A stretch of DNA of 64,000 bases from NCBI RefSeq assembly GCF_000005505.3, contig NC_016132.3:17102501-17166500 (forward strand). Reading direction: 5' to 3'. The notes beneath the pieces were generated by a model, which saw only the letters and a list, made by a program, of their open reading frames with translations, was not told where the DNA came from and ran no database searches. Source of the stretch: Brachypodium distachyon (taxonomy: Eukaryota > Streptophyta > Magnoliopsida > Poales > Poaceae). Positions 11,397 to 24,116 of this stretch are shown piece after piece. Position 1 is the stretch's first letter; each line of letters opens with the position of its first letter. The translations under genes were made by a program, and so were the position numbers.

Positions 11397-13136
11397 GTAT
11401 ATGGCTAAACAGAAAAGAATATTCAATCCAATAAGGTATTGAATAGTATCGCAGCTTAGAGCATTCAACTCTTGTTCTGTTGTATGCAAGCTGTAGATGG
11501 TCATATTTTGGGATTCAAGCTTACAGATTCGCGTGTTAGTATATCAGTATGAAGTACACCCAATTGTTTTTCTTCATCCATCGCTTGTTTGCAGAAGCGT
11601 GGGGCTCCTGGGCATCATTTGATTTACTCAAAGGCGGTCGCCCTGGCGGGCCTGGCGGGAACACGATTAAAACCGCTTGACGTCGTCAGCTCAGCGCTAC
11701 CAAACGTGCCGGCCATCAGGTGGGCCCCAGGCAAGAAAACTTCAAACGCGTGTGCCGCGCACGTCGTCTGGACGTTTAATCTCTTCTGACGCCGTCAGCT
11801 CTGTTCTTTAACAGAGTCGCTTGGCATTGATGTAGTGACTGATATTTTTCCTTTAAAAAAGAAGTGACTGGAGCACAAGATTTCAAAACTTATGTTTACT
11901 AGAACGAGCAGCTGGAGCTAAACTAAAGATGCGGGCAGAAGGAAATTGGAAAATTAGAGGTTTTGTTGGTTTTAACCTAAGTTTATCCTGTCAACAAATT
12001 GGCCAACCAAAATTTTGACCATGGTTTTATTTCTCCAAGAATGGACCAATATTAGTAAAGAAAAATGAACTAGATTTGGGCATAGAGATAGCGGCTTGCC
12101 AAAAAAAAAGGCAACAAAACAAAACACACCAATAACACCCATTAACGTAGTAGGCTATGTTCCTTTACTAGTTTTCATCTATCGGGACCTTATTACTCCT
12201 GCTCATAGTTATTTTGCTTGTGAGCTTGGAGTATGTTTGCTAAACTTATGGTTTGTGTGCATTAGATGATACATAAGCCAGTGGAGGTGTTCTCTTTCAT
12301 TAACTAAAAAAAGATGTATCCCTATAATTATTGATAAAAACATTTGAGGTGCGCCTGTTGGTCATGATTACATAAAATAATGCACATATAGGTTCTAAAA
12401 AGTATTTTAGTCGAGTCATTGGCAGTCCTAATCACTCGAGCAGCTATGATTTGCACCTATAAAAAAGTACATGTATGTTCTAAGTTTTTCTCTTAACATC
12501 ATTTTGTCACATACTCCTTATGTTTATTGTTTTTAAGTATATAAAACAAGAACAATTTTATATTTGTCTACAGTATTAGTGTTAATTAACTTTAAGCATC
12601 TATTTATGCAATTTTAATACAATTTCCCAACGAGACGCAGGACATCATCTAGTTTGATAAAGTCCTTGTCTCGTTGCGAAAAAGGTACTAGTAATTAAAT
12701 TAGTGGCCAAAATTTATCATAAAATTCGGTGCCCGTTGCAATTTTGGATGGAGGGATCCTAGGAAAATAAGGAGAGAGATTTCCCAAGAAAAAAAGTCCA
12801 TAGCTCCTGTCACGGTCTCACCCTCGCTTGCTATAACTGACGGTAACGCGAGCACGAGTTAAGGAAGACGAGCTGGCGACATCAAAACAAATCAAAACCC
12901 CGCGACACACGACATTACCGAGCCGAACCAAAGGGAAAACAGAGCACAGAGGCCAAAGCGCGCACCCCGGCCGGCGGACGAGACGGCTGACGGCGGGAGG
13001 CAAAACCCCAGCCCCCCGCATTGCGGCCCCGAAACCCCCGATTCCCGCCCATTCCGAGGTCGAATCCGCCCGAATCTCGCCGGCGGCAGCCTCGATCTGT
13101 GCCGGGACCGCCGCGCGCCGGCTAGGGGGGCGGGGA

Positions 13137-16100
13137 ATGGGGAGCATGGACGGCGATTCCGAGGGGCTCCAGGCAGGTGAGGCGGCTCTTCCGAATGCTC
13201 ATCGTGCTGTTATAGGGTCGAGCCTAGGAGGTTGAATTTTGGTCAGCGAGAGTATTTCTCGTGATTTTCCGTTGGTGCATACAGTTCGTCAGCTATAGGC
13301 AACCCTCCTATTCTTTTCTTTTTTTTTTGCGCAAAGGCAACCCTCCTATTCGAAGCTCTGATTCAGTTATCTGGAGTCGAATCTCTTCTAGCTCACGGTG
13401 TTTGATTTCTACTGTATTTCGGTGGTTGTAATAAGATATTTGCCAAAGAAGTGCCCTGCTGTTAACATTTTGCTTACTATACCCCCCGATTTCGAATTTT
13501 GTTTGCTTTTGCTGTGCCTCGTTTATCCCCTTTGAACTTTTGCTGTGTCTCGATTCCCCCCTATGAATTGTTAACTTTGAGCTGTTGCTCTCGTGCTTGT
13601 GATTTTTACATGTTTCTCTAATTCTCTCCTTGTATATTTGTTTCACATGATTGTTTAAAAACCTTGGTAGATGCTCGGCGTGCGGAGGTGATCAAATGGC
13701 TTAGTGCTTTAATCCCAGAGTTCCGTTTGCCACTGGATTCATCTGATGAAGAGCTTCGGGAGCTGATCAGCGATGGCACAGCTCTGTGCCATATTGTGAA
13801 CACACTCATCCCTGGTGTTCTTGAGGTGTGACTTTTGTGCTCCAGAAATTCTGGTGTTTTGTTGAGCGGTGGAGATGTTGATGGGTATACTTTGATATGG
13901 CTGTTTTTGTTTAGGGGTTATCTGATGTTTACGCATCGTCAGAGCAGCGGACAGGCAATGTGAAGAAGTTCCTCTCAGTGGTTGCTGATATGGGGATACC
14001 AGGCTTCAGCGTCAAAGATCTTGAGGAGGTGAGGTAGCTCTTATCATATTAAGTACGGAGTAGTTTGTATGCATGCTTGAATTCTTAATTATCACATTGT
14101 TGGAAGCAATTTCTTAGAACCTGGGTGTTTGTCTTATAATCATATTACATACTAATGGCATCTCCAACAATGCATGCAAGCCCTTTCTTAGAGGTGAAAT
14201 GGAGGAGAGATGTAATAAAATAAGAGATAAATAGGGTTGGATGGGACAAGCTGTTTCCTAATTAAGAAACAACCTAGCACAAGTACCATGACAAGATGAG
14301 AGAATGAATAGGAGAGAGAAGAGAGAGCGAGAAAAAAATCTGAAAAGATTGAGGCAAGAGAGAAGAATAGGAAATGCTGAAATGGCTTGTGGAAATAGCT
14401 TGTTGGTCATGTTTGCATTGCTCACATGTTATATTATGTTGACTCCAATGGACTTGATGATTGCAGGGATCAATGTCTTCGGTGGTGGATTGCCTCCTGG
14501 TTCTGCAGGACAATCTGAATCCTGCATTAGTTGATAATCTAGGGAATGTTTCAAAGACTCCTTCACGGAAAAAATGGAGAGTTCTGGAAACTGATGGGCC
14601 TGTAGTTGCTAGTGCAGCACAAGGGAAAACATCCTCAGGAGAGGACAGGGGAAATGGGCTTCCATACCCCAAGTCTCAGCAGAAAACTCCTGTCTTTAAC
14701 GGTATGCACATATTGTTGTTTATTATGCATGCAGTTCTGTAAATTAGCTGTGTAGTTGCCACTTGGCCATCATATTGTGTGAGTAGCATATAAGATACAA
14801 TGTGTATGTATTCATATTATACTTGTAGCAGTTATGCAAACATAATGACAACGCATGATTTGATAAGGTTGAGTGCTTTGGCAATTGGCAGGGCTTTAAA
14901 CATGGTTGTGATGCTTCATATTCACAATACTGTTTAAGAATTTATATTCTGTTGCAATTTGAGTCACTGAATACCAATGTCTTCTATATTTTCAGGATCA
15001 TATTTTTCTGTAGAATTTAATTCCTATCATCTTGTTATACACTGCAGGGGAGAAGCTTCGTGAGATTTTCCAGCTAAAACGGGGATCCTATGCTGATCTT
15101 CCGTCTGCCAAGATTTCAGAGATGATGCATTCGAACAGTTTAGATGTAACTTTTGTTGCCATCTAGGATATTGCTTAAACTTGTTGAATTGCTCTGTCTT
15201 GTGATTGGTTATCCCTTTCCTAATAGTATTTCTTTTCTCACAGGATGCACCAACTCAGTCGCTTCTTACTGTTGTTAATGGCATTCTAGACGAAAGCATT
15301 GAGAGAAAAAAAGGAGAAATTCCACATGTATGTCTTGCTTCTGAACCACACAACCCTCTCTATTTAACTGTTACATTTACATCTAACTTGAATCTCTTCA
15401 CATCAGCGTGTAGTTTATCTACTGAGGAAAGTAGTCCAAGAAATCGAGCGTCGCCTCTGTATTCAAGCAGAGTACATTAGAAATGTAAGAAAAAACTTTA
15501 CTTGAAATTTATGTTTTTCTATTTTCTTATAAAGCAGCTCTTGAATTCAGAGGATCCCTTGCTTTTCAGCAAAATACTATCACCAGGACAAGGGAAGAAA
15601 AGTACCGTTCAAAAATTAAAGCACTCGAAGTATTGGTAAATGGCACAAATGAAGAAAACCAGGTACAAATTATTTACTTTACTGTCAGGAGAAATTATAG
15701 AAGTTCATTTTTTTTTCATTTTGTGCTGATACCGTGTAGTTTTCTTGATTAGATGATACTTAATCGGCTCAAGGCAGTCAAGGTATGAAATATTCTAACT
15801 TCTTATATGTATATCTTTAACTAGATTATGCCCCGCACGTTGTTGCGGAAACTTTAGTTAACATAAAGAGTATTCAAAACTAAAACATATAATAAAATTG
15901 TACATTCTTCACTTAGTGGGAATAACTTGATGGAAGTAACATGCATGTGCAAAAGTATGAGTTTTCCACTAAATAGGTGTGAACAAATTAATTATGTGAT
16001 GATGTGGCATGCTTGCATGTTTAGAGAAATCAAGTAGTGGGTTGCTTCTACTTAGATATAGAAGATTTGTCATCCCTATTCTTCACTCAACATACTTTTT

Positions 16101-19100
16101 GCTTCTATAGTATTATATAGAAATAAGTCTAGTTTTGGCCACCGAACTTCCCTGGAGTCAAGTTTGGTCCTAGAACTTTGAAACCGTTTGAAACTGAACC
16201 CCGGATTGCTCAAACCATCGACTTTTGGAGCTTGGCTGATTGCAAAGCAGTTTTGGCTGATGTGGTGGTGATGTTCGCTGACTTTGCCTTCTATTGCGCA
16301 ATATAAGACGATACAAACTCCAATTAATAATTTGAACTTTTTAAAACCTCTAAATACTAACATGGACCCTAAAATCTCTAATCCTTCTGATGCTACTCTT
16401 CTGCGAGCTGGCGAGGTCTCACGGTCACAGAGTCATGGTAGGGGAGACCAATCACTGAACGTGCACCTCATATCCCTGTGGCAACCACATCTGTAAAACC
16501 AACTTGACGTGGACGTCGTGTCAGCAAACATCGTTTTGGCATCAGCCGAGGATTGAAAAGTGGACGTTTTCAAAAGTTCAGGGTTCAGTTTTAGTAAGTC
16601 CCAAAGTTTTAGGGCCAAATGACTTCAGGGGAGGTTCAGGGGTCAAAAGTGGAGTTATTTCGTATAAATATGTTATGTACTAGTTAAATATCTATATCTG
16701 AGCAGATAAAAAGAAGAATGGCATTGTGATATTTTATGATAATTTGTTCATCACTTGTACTGTTGTACTATTAGGAGAAATCGTGCTGCTAGTTAGGAAT
16801 AGGATAACATATTGCAGTTCCTTTTGCTTCTTGCAGGAAGAAAAGATAAATATTGAAGAGAGAAGAAAACTCAGTGAGCAAAATGTTATACGGTTAATGA
16901 CAGAAAAAGAAAATGCTGAGAACATGGTAGGGAGCCTTAAGGAAGAAATGGAAGAGATGAGTAGGCTGCATCAACAACAGCTTGAGCAGTTTGAAATAAA
17001 GACAATGCAAATGAGAGAACAATTAACCAACAGAGTTAAGGAGTTTGAGCTTTTTGTATTTCAATCAAACAGGAAAATAGAAGAAGTTGAGACTGCCTCT
17101 CAGCTAAAATCGCAGTTATGGAACAAAAAGGAAAACATTCTTCAGAATTACATGAACAGTCAACAGTTATATGTCAAGGTATGTTTATTTGCAACAGGAA
17201 ATTATATTTTGGAATTACATGAATAGTCAATAAGGTTCCATTTTTTTGTTTCTTACATATTCTCTATTGAGTTACCATCATAGGATTTAAATTTATCATC
17301 ACGGTTGATCAGAAATGACATGTATGCTCTTCAAATGAAGTGGAAAGATGAAATGTCTAATTTAGGTATGTTTTGTTGCATTATTTTCTGATGTTTCAGA
17401 GTATATGTTTACTTTTATGTTTAATCTATTTGGTATTTAAACTTTCCAGGGTCCAATTTAAAATGTATGGTTGATGCTGCCGAAAACTATCACAAAGTTC
17501 TTGCTGAAAATCAGAAGTTGTTTAACGAAATGCAAGAATTAAAAGGTATTCCATTGCTCATATTCTTTTAACTACAGAACATAGCTACCGATCTATCATG
17601 TTAACATTTTTGTTTAAAATGTCCGCCTTTCTTCTAGGTAATATAAGAGTGTATTGTCGTGTAAGACCATTTCTTCCTGGTCAAGATAAAAAATCAACCA
17701 CTGTTGATTACATTGGTGAAAGTGGTGAACTTCTGATTTCAAATCCATTTAAGCAAGGAAAGGATGGACATCGGATGTTCAAGTTCAACAAAGTGTTCAG
17801 CTCATTTGCTTCTCAAGGTACAAATTTGTAAGGCTTATTTTGGTTATTGGGTTTGCATGTTAATTGATTTTGTAATAACTACACTTTTTTTCAATTCACA
17901 GCTGACGTTTACTCAGACATTCAACCGTTGATTCGATCAGTTCTAGATGGATTCAACGTGTGTATTTTTGCGTATGGCCAAACTGGTTCTGGAAAAACTT
18001 ACACAATGGTACTAACTCTAATCTTGAGTGCCATGTTTTTTTTGCAATGTACTGAGCATGCTACTGACTATAATCATTAATCTCTTGTTGTCTACATTTT
18101 TTGTTCTTCAGAGTGGACCTAGTATGTCAAAAAAAGATTGGGGTGTCAATTACCGGGCTTTAAATGATCTATTTGATATCTCACTAAGTAGGAGAAATGT
18201 TTTCTCATATGAGGTTGGCGTACAAATGGTTGAGATATACAATGAACAAGTTCGTGATCTTCTGTCCAACAATATTGCGCAGAAACGATATCCTTTGAAA
18301 ACTATGCCATTTTTTCTTACATTTCTTATATTTATGTTACTACCAAAATTGCAAAAAGTAATGATGGTACTCCTTGACATTAATAAACACTTGGGATTTG
18401 GAACACTTCTCAACCCAATGGACTTGTTGTACCAGATGCAAGTTTACACCCAGTTAAGTCAACATCAGATGTGTTAGACTTGATGGAAATCGGACTAGCA
18501 AACAGAGCAGTTGGTTCAACAGCTCTAAATGAAAGGAGCAGTCGGTCCCACAGGTTGACTGAACTTTTAACCAAACTTGTATGATATGTATCTTTATTCT
18601 CTATAATTTTGATTTATTAAGAAGTTGTTGTTACATGTAGCATTCTAACCGTACATGTTCGAGGATTGGATGTGAAGAATGGATCTACCTCTAGAGGGTG
18701 TCTACATCTCATTGATCTTGCTGGCAGTGAACGAGTTGAGCGGTCTGAAGCAACTGGAGATAGATTAAAGGAGGCTCAACACATTAACAAATCACTCTCT
18801 GCTTTAGGCGATGTGATTTTTGCTTTGGCACAGAAAAATGCCCATGTGCCATACAGAAACAGCAAGCTAACACAAGTTCTTCAAAGCTCTTTGGGTAATC
18901 AATTGTTTACTTGTTGGTAAATTATGCATTTGAGGCTTTGTGTGGCCTTCAATTATTTCTTAAAATTATTTAATTTCAGGTGGACAAGCAAAGACACTGA
19001 TGTTTGTCCAAATAAATCCTGATGTTGAGTCATATTCAGAAACTATAAGCACTCTAAAGTTTGCTGAAAGAGTTTCTGGAGTAGAGTTAGGTGCTGCAAG

Positions 19101-20803
19101 AAGTAATAAAGAGGGAAAGGATATCAAAGAGCTGTTGGAACAGGTTCTAATACTTTAGCTTCTATCAAACTCGTCTCGAACTGGAGTTTATTTGCTTTCC
19201 TTTTGTGTACTTATTGAACTTTTTTGGTTAGACTTACATATAAACTTGGTACCAGATTATTATCATTATCCTAATTATCTCCCCAAAATCAAAATACATC
19301 TTTCCCTTTTATGATCATTTATAACCTCAGCATGGAGCATGGTTTTTGTAACCTCTTAATTACAATTGGTAAGATGTTAAACTGTTGAAACTGGTTTCGT
19401 AGCATGCATTAACAATTTGTGAAAATCAATAGTAAAATAGCAGGAGTTTCCAATCTATTCCTTGCTGGATAGTTCAGTACTGGATATGAAATTACCAACA
19501 AGGATAGCCAATGCCATGGACCATGTAGGGCAACATGTTACATAGTCCTGTTGTGAACAAAGTTAGTAATCAACTACAGAAAGAAAAGAAAAATACAAAT
19601 AGTTGTACTTTCATAGGACCATGTGTATGCTTTAAGCTTTTTTTTAGACAAAAGCTTTCTATAATTCAATAGCTTAGTATTATTGCGGATATCATTCAAG
19701 TTTTGTGTTGCTGTTAATTAATAGTTTAAACTCCCACACTGATGGTTCATGTTTGCTATTTATGTCACTGATGATGATTCTTTCTTGTACTGTGGATATT
19801 TTGTCATTCAGTTTGAAAAGTTGCACTTTATGTTTTCATTTCAGGTTTCATCTTTGAAAGACACTATTTCACGAAAAGATATGGAAATTGAGCAGCTCCA
19901 ACTCGTGAAAGACAAAGCTAAATCCCCAAGTTTTGTCATTGACAAACATGGTGCAAGCTTGCCAAATAATTTTAATTCCAACCAGACATCGCTGGACATA
20001 TTAAACCAACAGAGCGAACTGTCGGATCGTCTGAGTTACGCTGAGGTGAATGCAAATGTTGGTCATACTTCACCCACTGATATTGCACCTACGAGGTTGG
20101 ATGAAGCAGATTATGATGACAATGTATCTGAAGATGGCTCCTCAGTAAGAGAAACCGACTATTCTATTGGCAAGACGAATATCCTGAACTCAAACTCAGA
20201 CGACACAACAATGTACTCTCGAGTTCCTATTGCACTTTCATCAAAATTGTCAATTCTCTCCTTTCATTACTAGGATGCATTAGGAGTATTTCTCTCTGCC
20301 TATACTTGTCATCATGAGAGTCTTTCGTCTTCTGAAAAGTATGCTTAATTACTAATCTGGTAATGCTCAATGATTTCAGGCATAGAGATAGAGTTCCATT
20401 GCGAACTGCCAAATACACTCTCACAAAAAATGGGCAGTCAGCAATGCCCAGGTCAAAACCAAGGGATGCAGTTTTGAAGACTCCAAGTATGTATTATGAA
20501 CCAACCAAGCATAAGACTTCCTTCTGACATGATACGTCTCTATTATTATTGCACCTGCAAAAATTTAAGTGAACAGTGCTTATAAGCGTTCAAATTTTGG
20601 AAAAAGTGGCATATTGTTCCATCTCGAATGATTTCCATATTTATGTGTGACGTGCTGTGAATACTTAAACTAGAACGAACAGCTAATTATCCTCCGCTGG
20701 TACTAATGAGAATAATATTGTCTCACCAGATCATACAAAGGCTCCATCAAACCAGTTAGCAGGAGGCTCTTCAGTTCAGGCCTCTAAAAGATGGCAGAAG
20801 TAG
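13137..20803 (+). CDS. Kinesin-14 with N-terminal calponin-homology domain, 21 exons
   Basis: Exons: 13137-13176, 13671-13825, 13915-14028, 14467-14701, 15048-15145, 15244-15327, 15407-15484, 15570-15662, 15753-15782, 16837-17178, 17284-17365, 17450-17545, 17638-17817, 17902-18008, 18112-18287, 18389-18553, 18641-18894, 18980-19143, 19845-20212, 20380-20486, 20730-20803. They total 3042 nt (1013 aa), in frame throughout. A CH domain (about residues 14-120) should bind actin. A coiled coil (about 290-480) leads into the neck [14 protein letters not shown], typical of minus-end-directed kinesin-14. The motor spans about 483-815: P-loop GQTGSGKT 568-575, switch [10 protein letters not shown] 684-692, switch II DLAGSE 717-722. 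This is the plant KCH type, which links microtubules and actin. The Ser/Asp-rich tail has no recognised domain. Intron 15 is U12-type AT-AC. The donor ending exon 19 (AAT before GTACTC) was chosen by phase and is the weakest junction. Confidence 0.93.
16122..16661. mobile_element. Long inverted-repeat (MITE-like) element in kinesin intron 9
   Basis: The left end (AATAAGTCTAGTTTTGGCC, then GAACTTCCCTGGAGTCAAG) is mirrored at the right end, which on the minus strand reads AATAACTCCACTTTTGACC, then GAACCTCCCCTGAAGTCAT. The imperfect terminal inverted repeats are roughly 60 bp or longer in a 540-bp element with no transposase ORF. The superfamily is not certain. It enlarges the kinesin intron to about 1 kb. 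Confidence 0.75.
18288..18388 (+). other. U12-type AT-AC intron in the kinesin gene
   Basis: The intron begins ATATCCTTT, the U12 5' splice-site consensus, right after the codon fragment CG. It ends in AAAC. A branch-site-like TCCTTGAC sits 18371-18378, about 10 nt before the end. Removing 18288-18388 rejoins the conserved motor sequence QKR to LGIWNTSQ in frame; no GT-AG choice does this. The 101-nt length is normal. Confidence 0.9.
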
Positions 20804-21235
20804 AACATGTTCCAGTTGCTCGGTTGTATTTTGTATGCGCCTCCAAAATATGGTAGAAGTAGAGCACGCTCAAGCCTTCCAGGAGCTCTCCGTTGTATTT
20901 TGTAAGCTTACTCTGACTTGAGGAGGGTGAAGGTGCGGTAGCTGTAGAGTAATTGTATGATTGTAACCCAAGAAATGTGAAACAATCTCCCGATAGAAGA
21001 TGAGTTTTCAATACCTCATCTTTTGCCTATGTAGATCAAACATTGGTGGCATACTTGGCATGGTGTTTCCCTCTTGTATTAGAAGAAGCTACCAAGGCGG
21101 CGAAGGTCACACAGGGGGCCAAAACTAAAAGGAACTGAAACCAAACATGCTTTCTCTTTAGATAACTTCAGTTCAGGGCTTCAGGTACAGGAGGAGTACA
21201 CAAACACTGCCTCTCTGTAGAGAAAAAGAAAAGGA
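20804..21235. other. Kinesin 3' UTR and spacer
   Basis: Downstream of the kinesin stop. Two near-copies of a short segment (GGCAGAAGTAGAACATG-like and GGTAGAAGTAGAGCACG-like, near 20792 and 20852) suggest a small duplication in the 3' UTR. No gene is visible. Confidence 0.4.
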
Positions 21236-21260
21236 TGCGGTGAGCGTGGATCGAACACGC

Positions 21261-21303
<43 letters not shown>

Positions 21304-21308
21304 CCCGC
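21236..21308 (-). tRNA. tRNA-Phe(GAA)
   Basis: On the minus strand this 73-nt sequence starts GCGGGGATAGCTCAG (acceptor stem and A box). Its anticodon loop CTGAAGA gives anticodon GAA. A B box (GGTTCGATCC-like, GTTCGATCC) and discriminator A follow. The acceptor stem pairs apart from one mismatch. No intron is present. Transcription by RNA polymerase III is expected. Confidence 0.95.
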
Positions 21309-22095
21309 TTTTGTTGGAAATCGTAGGGTTGATATTTTGTATTTCAACCATGTAGGATCCAACGGCATTTCTCCGGTCCATTTGTAGCTTTGCGGCCGTA
21401 GATAGGGAATGACCCCAAATATAAAATTAAATAAAATCTGTTCGAAACACATGAATTTAGCATGGAGTATTAGATTCTTAGGAAAATTGAAAATTCTTAG
21501 CAAACAAAATTTTGTAAATCCAAAATTTTCGCGCGCATAGTTGTGCATCTGCCTTGCATGAAATGTCTCTTGGTTGGACATAAAAGGGCAAAACGTGACC
21601 TCACCTTGGACATCTCTGATGATTTTTTGCATGATGCACGGCCTCATTTTAAAATTCCTATTAAATTTGGAGTAAAGCCAACTTTCCAGTTCCATTCAGC
21701 CAATCCAAAAGATTTGAAGGAAAATTTCTTAGACGATTACAATCCTTCGATCAACATAGTAGCGGCCTAGTGTGGAACGATGGTATTTTCTTACCGACCT
21801 AGCTTCAATCCTTGTCCGAAGAATTTTATTGTTAATGTCATGGTGGAAATAAACCAATACACCTAATTATTTTATTTTTAGTAGTCGTATTTTCAGTGTG
21901 TAGATACATGCCTATAATAGCAACAAGTAATAAGGATCGGAGGGAGTAATATGTTGAGTGTGCTGCCATTAATCTCACCATTTACGGTCCGATAAGTTCA
22001 TCCTGGTTCCTACATCTCCAAGAAGTACACTTAATATGTTCAACGTGAACATTGTACAATAGTGATATAGTTATCATTTCATTTCCTTTCGCCAA
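21309..22095. other. Spacer between the two tRNA genes
   Basis: No supported gene. The end of a Stowaway-like MITE (ATCGGAGGGAGTAATA) is visible near 21936-21951; its partner end is not clear, so it is probably a degraded copy. Confidence 0.35.
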
Positions 22096-22168
22096 GCCCG
22101 TCTAGCTCAGTTGGTAGAGCGCAAGGCTCTTAACCTTGTGGTCGTGGGTTCGAGCCCCACGGTGGGCG
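22096..22168 (+). tRNA. tRNA-Lys(CUU)
   Basis: The sequence starts GCCCGTCTAGCTCAGTTGG (acceptor stem and A box). Its anticodon loop CTCTTAA gives anticodon CUU. A B box (GGTTCGAGCC) follows, and the gene ends GGTGGGC plus discriminator G. It is 73 nt with no intron, and all four arms fold by eye. Confidence 0.96.
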
Positions 22169-22312
22169 ATACTAATTTTCAAAACGTTGAGTCGCTTCCT
22201 TTTTGGCTCTCACAGTCATCCAAAATAGCTGTTCATCCAAATCCGGGCAATGGTCACTCCGCAGAGATCATCACCGGAGCAGGGCAGCCGGCCGGCCATG
22301 CGACCATCATAT

Positions 22313-24079
22313 TCATACGGCGAAGATCCTCCTCACTTTCTTGAGCTTCCTCCGGCAGAACGGGCAGCTTCCATCTCCCTCTTCCAGAACCCTGCAGCAG
22401 CAAAATCAACATCATACAGTACAATTTTCCTTCCACTCCACGACGCAAATATATACCTGGTGCCGCACGCGTGGCAGGTGGCGGAGTGGCCGCAAGGGAG
22501 GAAGAAGCAGTCCTTGCGTGCGTCGCAGCAGACAACGCACAGCCGCCGCCCCTCCTCGTCGTAATTTCCTCCTCCCTCTACGTCCTCGCCGCCGTCGTCG
22601 GAGACGGAGTCATAGGACGAGCCCAAGCTCGCCTCCTCCCCTTCCTTGCTCCCCGCCGCCAGCAGCGACGTCCTCCTCTGGTCGTCCCCGCCGCCGCCGG
22701 AAGTAGTACCGCCGGCGTTGCAGCAACCCAACAGCGCGCTCATCACCTCGTACAGCAGCAGCAGGATGACCGCCAGGATCGCTAGATGAAACAAAAAACT
22801 TCTTGTTGGGTATATCGCTTTGTTGCAGCGACAGTAGGCAATGGAATCAAATCATTATTTCTTTATCTTGAAAAGAACAGTATGTACTTACTTGATCCGG
22901 TGACGAACACTATCCAGCGCGGCCCGTACGACAGCTTCACTTTCACTTGCTGTTCGTCGTCAGAATCCGGTCTCTGAAATATTACATGTCAGAAGTCAGA
23001 ACAGTGCGGTGCGACTTAAACTGAATGTTCAGATGTTTAGTTTTCCAGGTTTTCACCTGTTTGACGGTACTACCAGATGACAGGACCACGGCGTTGTGTC
23101 CCAGAATGGGTAACCTGTATGTGCAAGGGGAGTCGGGCGCCGGCGAGCACGCGTAGTCTGCTCCCGTGGTGTCGTAGAACGCGGCCCTGATCCTGAAATC
23201 CAGCGTCACCTGCTCCCACAACGGACGGGAAATCTTCAGAAGAGGATACATGTGGTGTGGGCTAGTGTGCTCTTGCACGTGGAAGTGTAACACGACATCT
23301 TCCAAGTTCCGGCGCTAATACGAGTATCTGATGCTGAATTCCTGACGACGAATTATCAGAGGACATGCATGGCTATTTCTTTACCGTTGTGTTTTGGTCG
23401 TTCAAGTTGCCCACGGCGACGTAGTAGTAGTCGCTAGAGGAAACGATCGACTGCTTAACTGTTCCGATTCCTGTGATTTTTCAGAAATCTGGTACACGTT
23501 AGGATTGATTTTTGTGATGCTTCGGAGTATTGCAGCAGCTTGTTCGTAATTAAGAGTTTCAGACACCGCAGCGCTTTTACCGTGCACAATGCGCCATGAT
23601 AACGTGGCGTTATGAACTGATAGATTGGCTGTCCATTCCGTGAATCTTTCCTTCCCTGTGAAAAATTATACAGTAGTGCAATCAATCTCAACAGGTGAGA
23701 GTGAGACTGTGAGTTACAGTAGTACTGCGCTAGTCACACGTTTATGCCCTGTATTGACGAGAGTATATGCATGGCATTTTGCAGATACGGAAATTTTACC
23801 TTGTGCAATGATGATGTGAAGTGGATAGATCAGTTCAGCTCCAGTGTCGACACTGTAATCGACTTGGATTTGACTCCCTTCGTTCAGGAAATAAACCCGT
23901 TCCTGCACGATGCAAAGTGCACTAGCAAATCAAACCAAGAAGTCGGAGAGAAAATTCACAAGCAATTCGACACAACATTGTACGATATCTCTAAAATGAG
24001 GAGTTGTGAATTTGTGATCATACAAGCGTGTACAAATTCAAAAAGAAGAAGAAGAAGAAGAAGAAGAATAAGAAGAAGA

Positions 24080-24116
<37 letters not shown>

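Larger units (their letters stand above)
10388..13136. other. Intergenic region, PHP 3' flank to kinesin 5' UTR
   Basis: The first few hundred bases probably hold the PHP 3' UTR. A 29-bp tandem repeat (11125-11197) and a Stowaway-like MITE (11283-11396) follow. The stretch 11400-12790 is AT-rich with no convincing gene. The GC-rich block 12810-13136 is probably the promoter and 5' UTR of the kinesin gene. Confidence 0.4.

Noticed and set aside
18028..18477. 149-codon frame running through the kinesin exon and past its end
   Set aside because: It continues into the AT-AC intron and then the wrong frame of the next exon, losing kinesin similarity after AQKR.
21168..21695. 175-codon minus-strand ORF
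   Set aside because: It runs straight through the tRNA-Phe gene and has no protein-like domain.
22203..22706. Plus-strand ORF over the RING exon of the APD-like gene
   Set aside because: Arg/Pro/Ser-rich antisense shadow of a GC-rich coding exon whose RING cysteines all fit on the minus strand.
23210..23384. Possible exon of the APD-like gene encoding VLHFHVQEHTSPHHMYPLL
   Set aside because: Including it puts a stop (after IRYSY) in the joined frame. Skipping it joins NQNTT to VTLDFRIRAAFYD in phase, as in the family.
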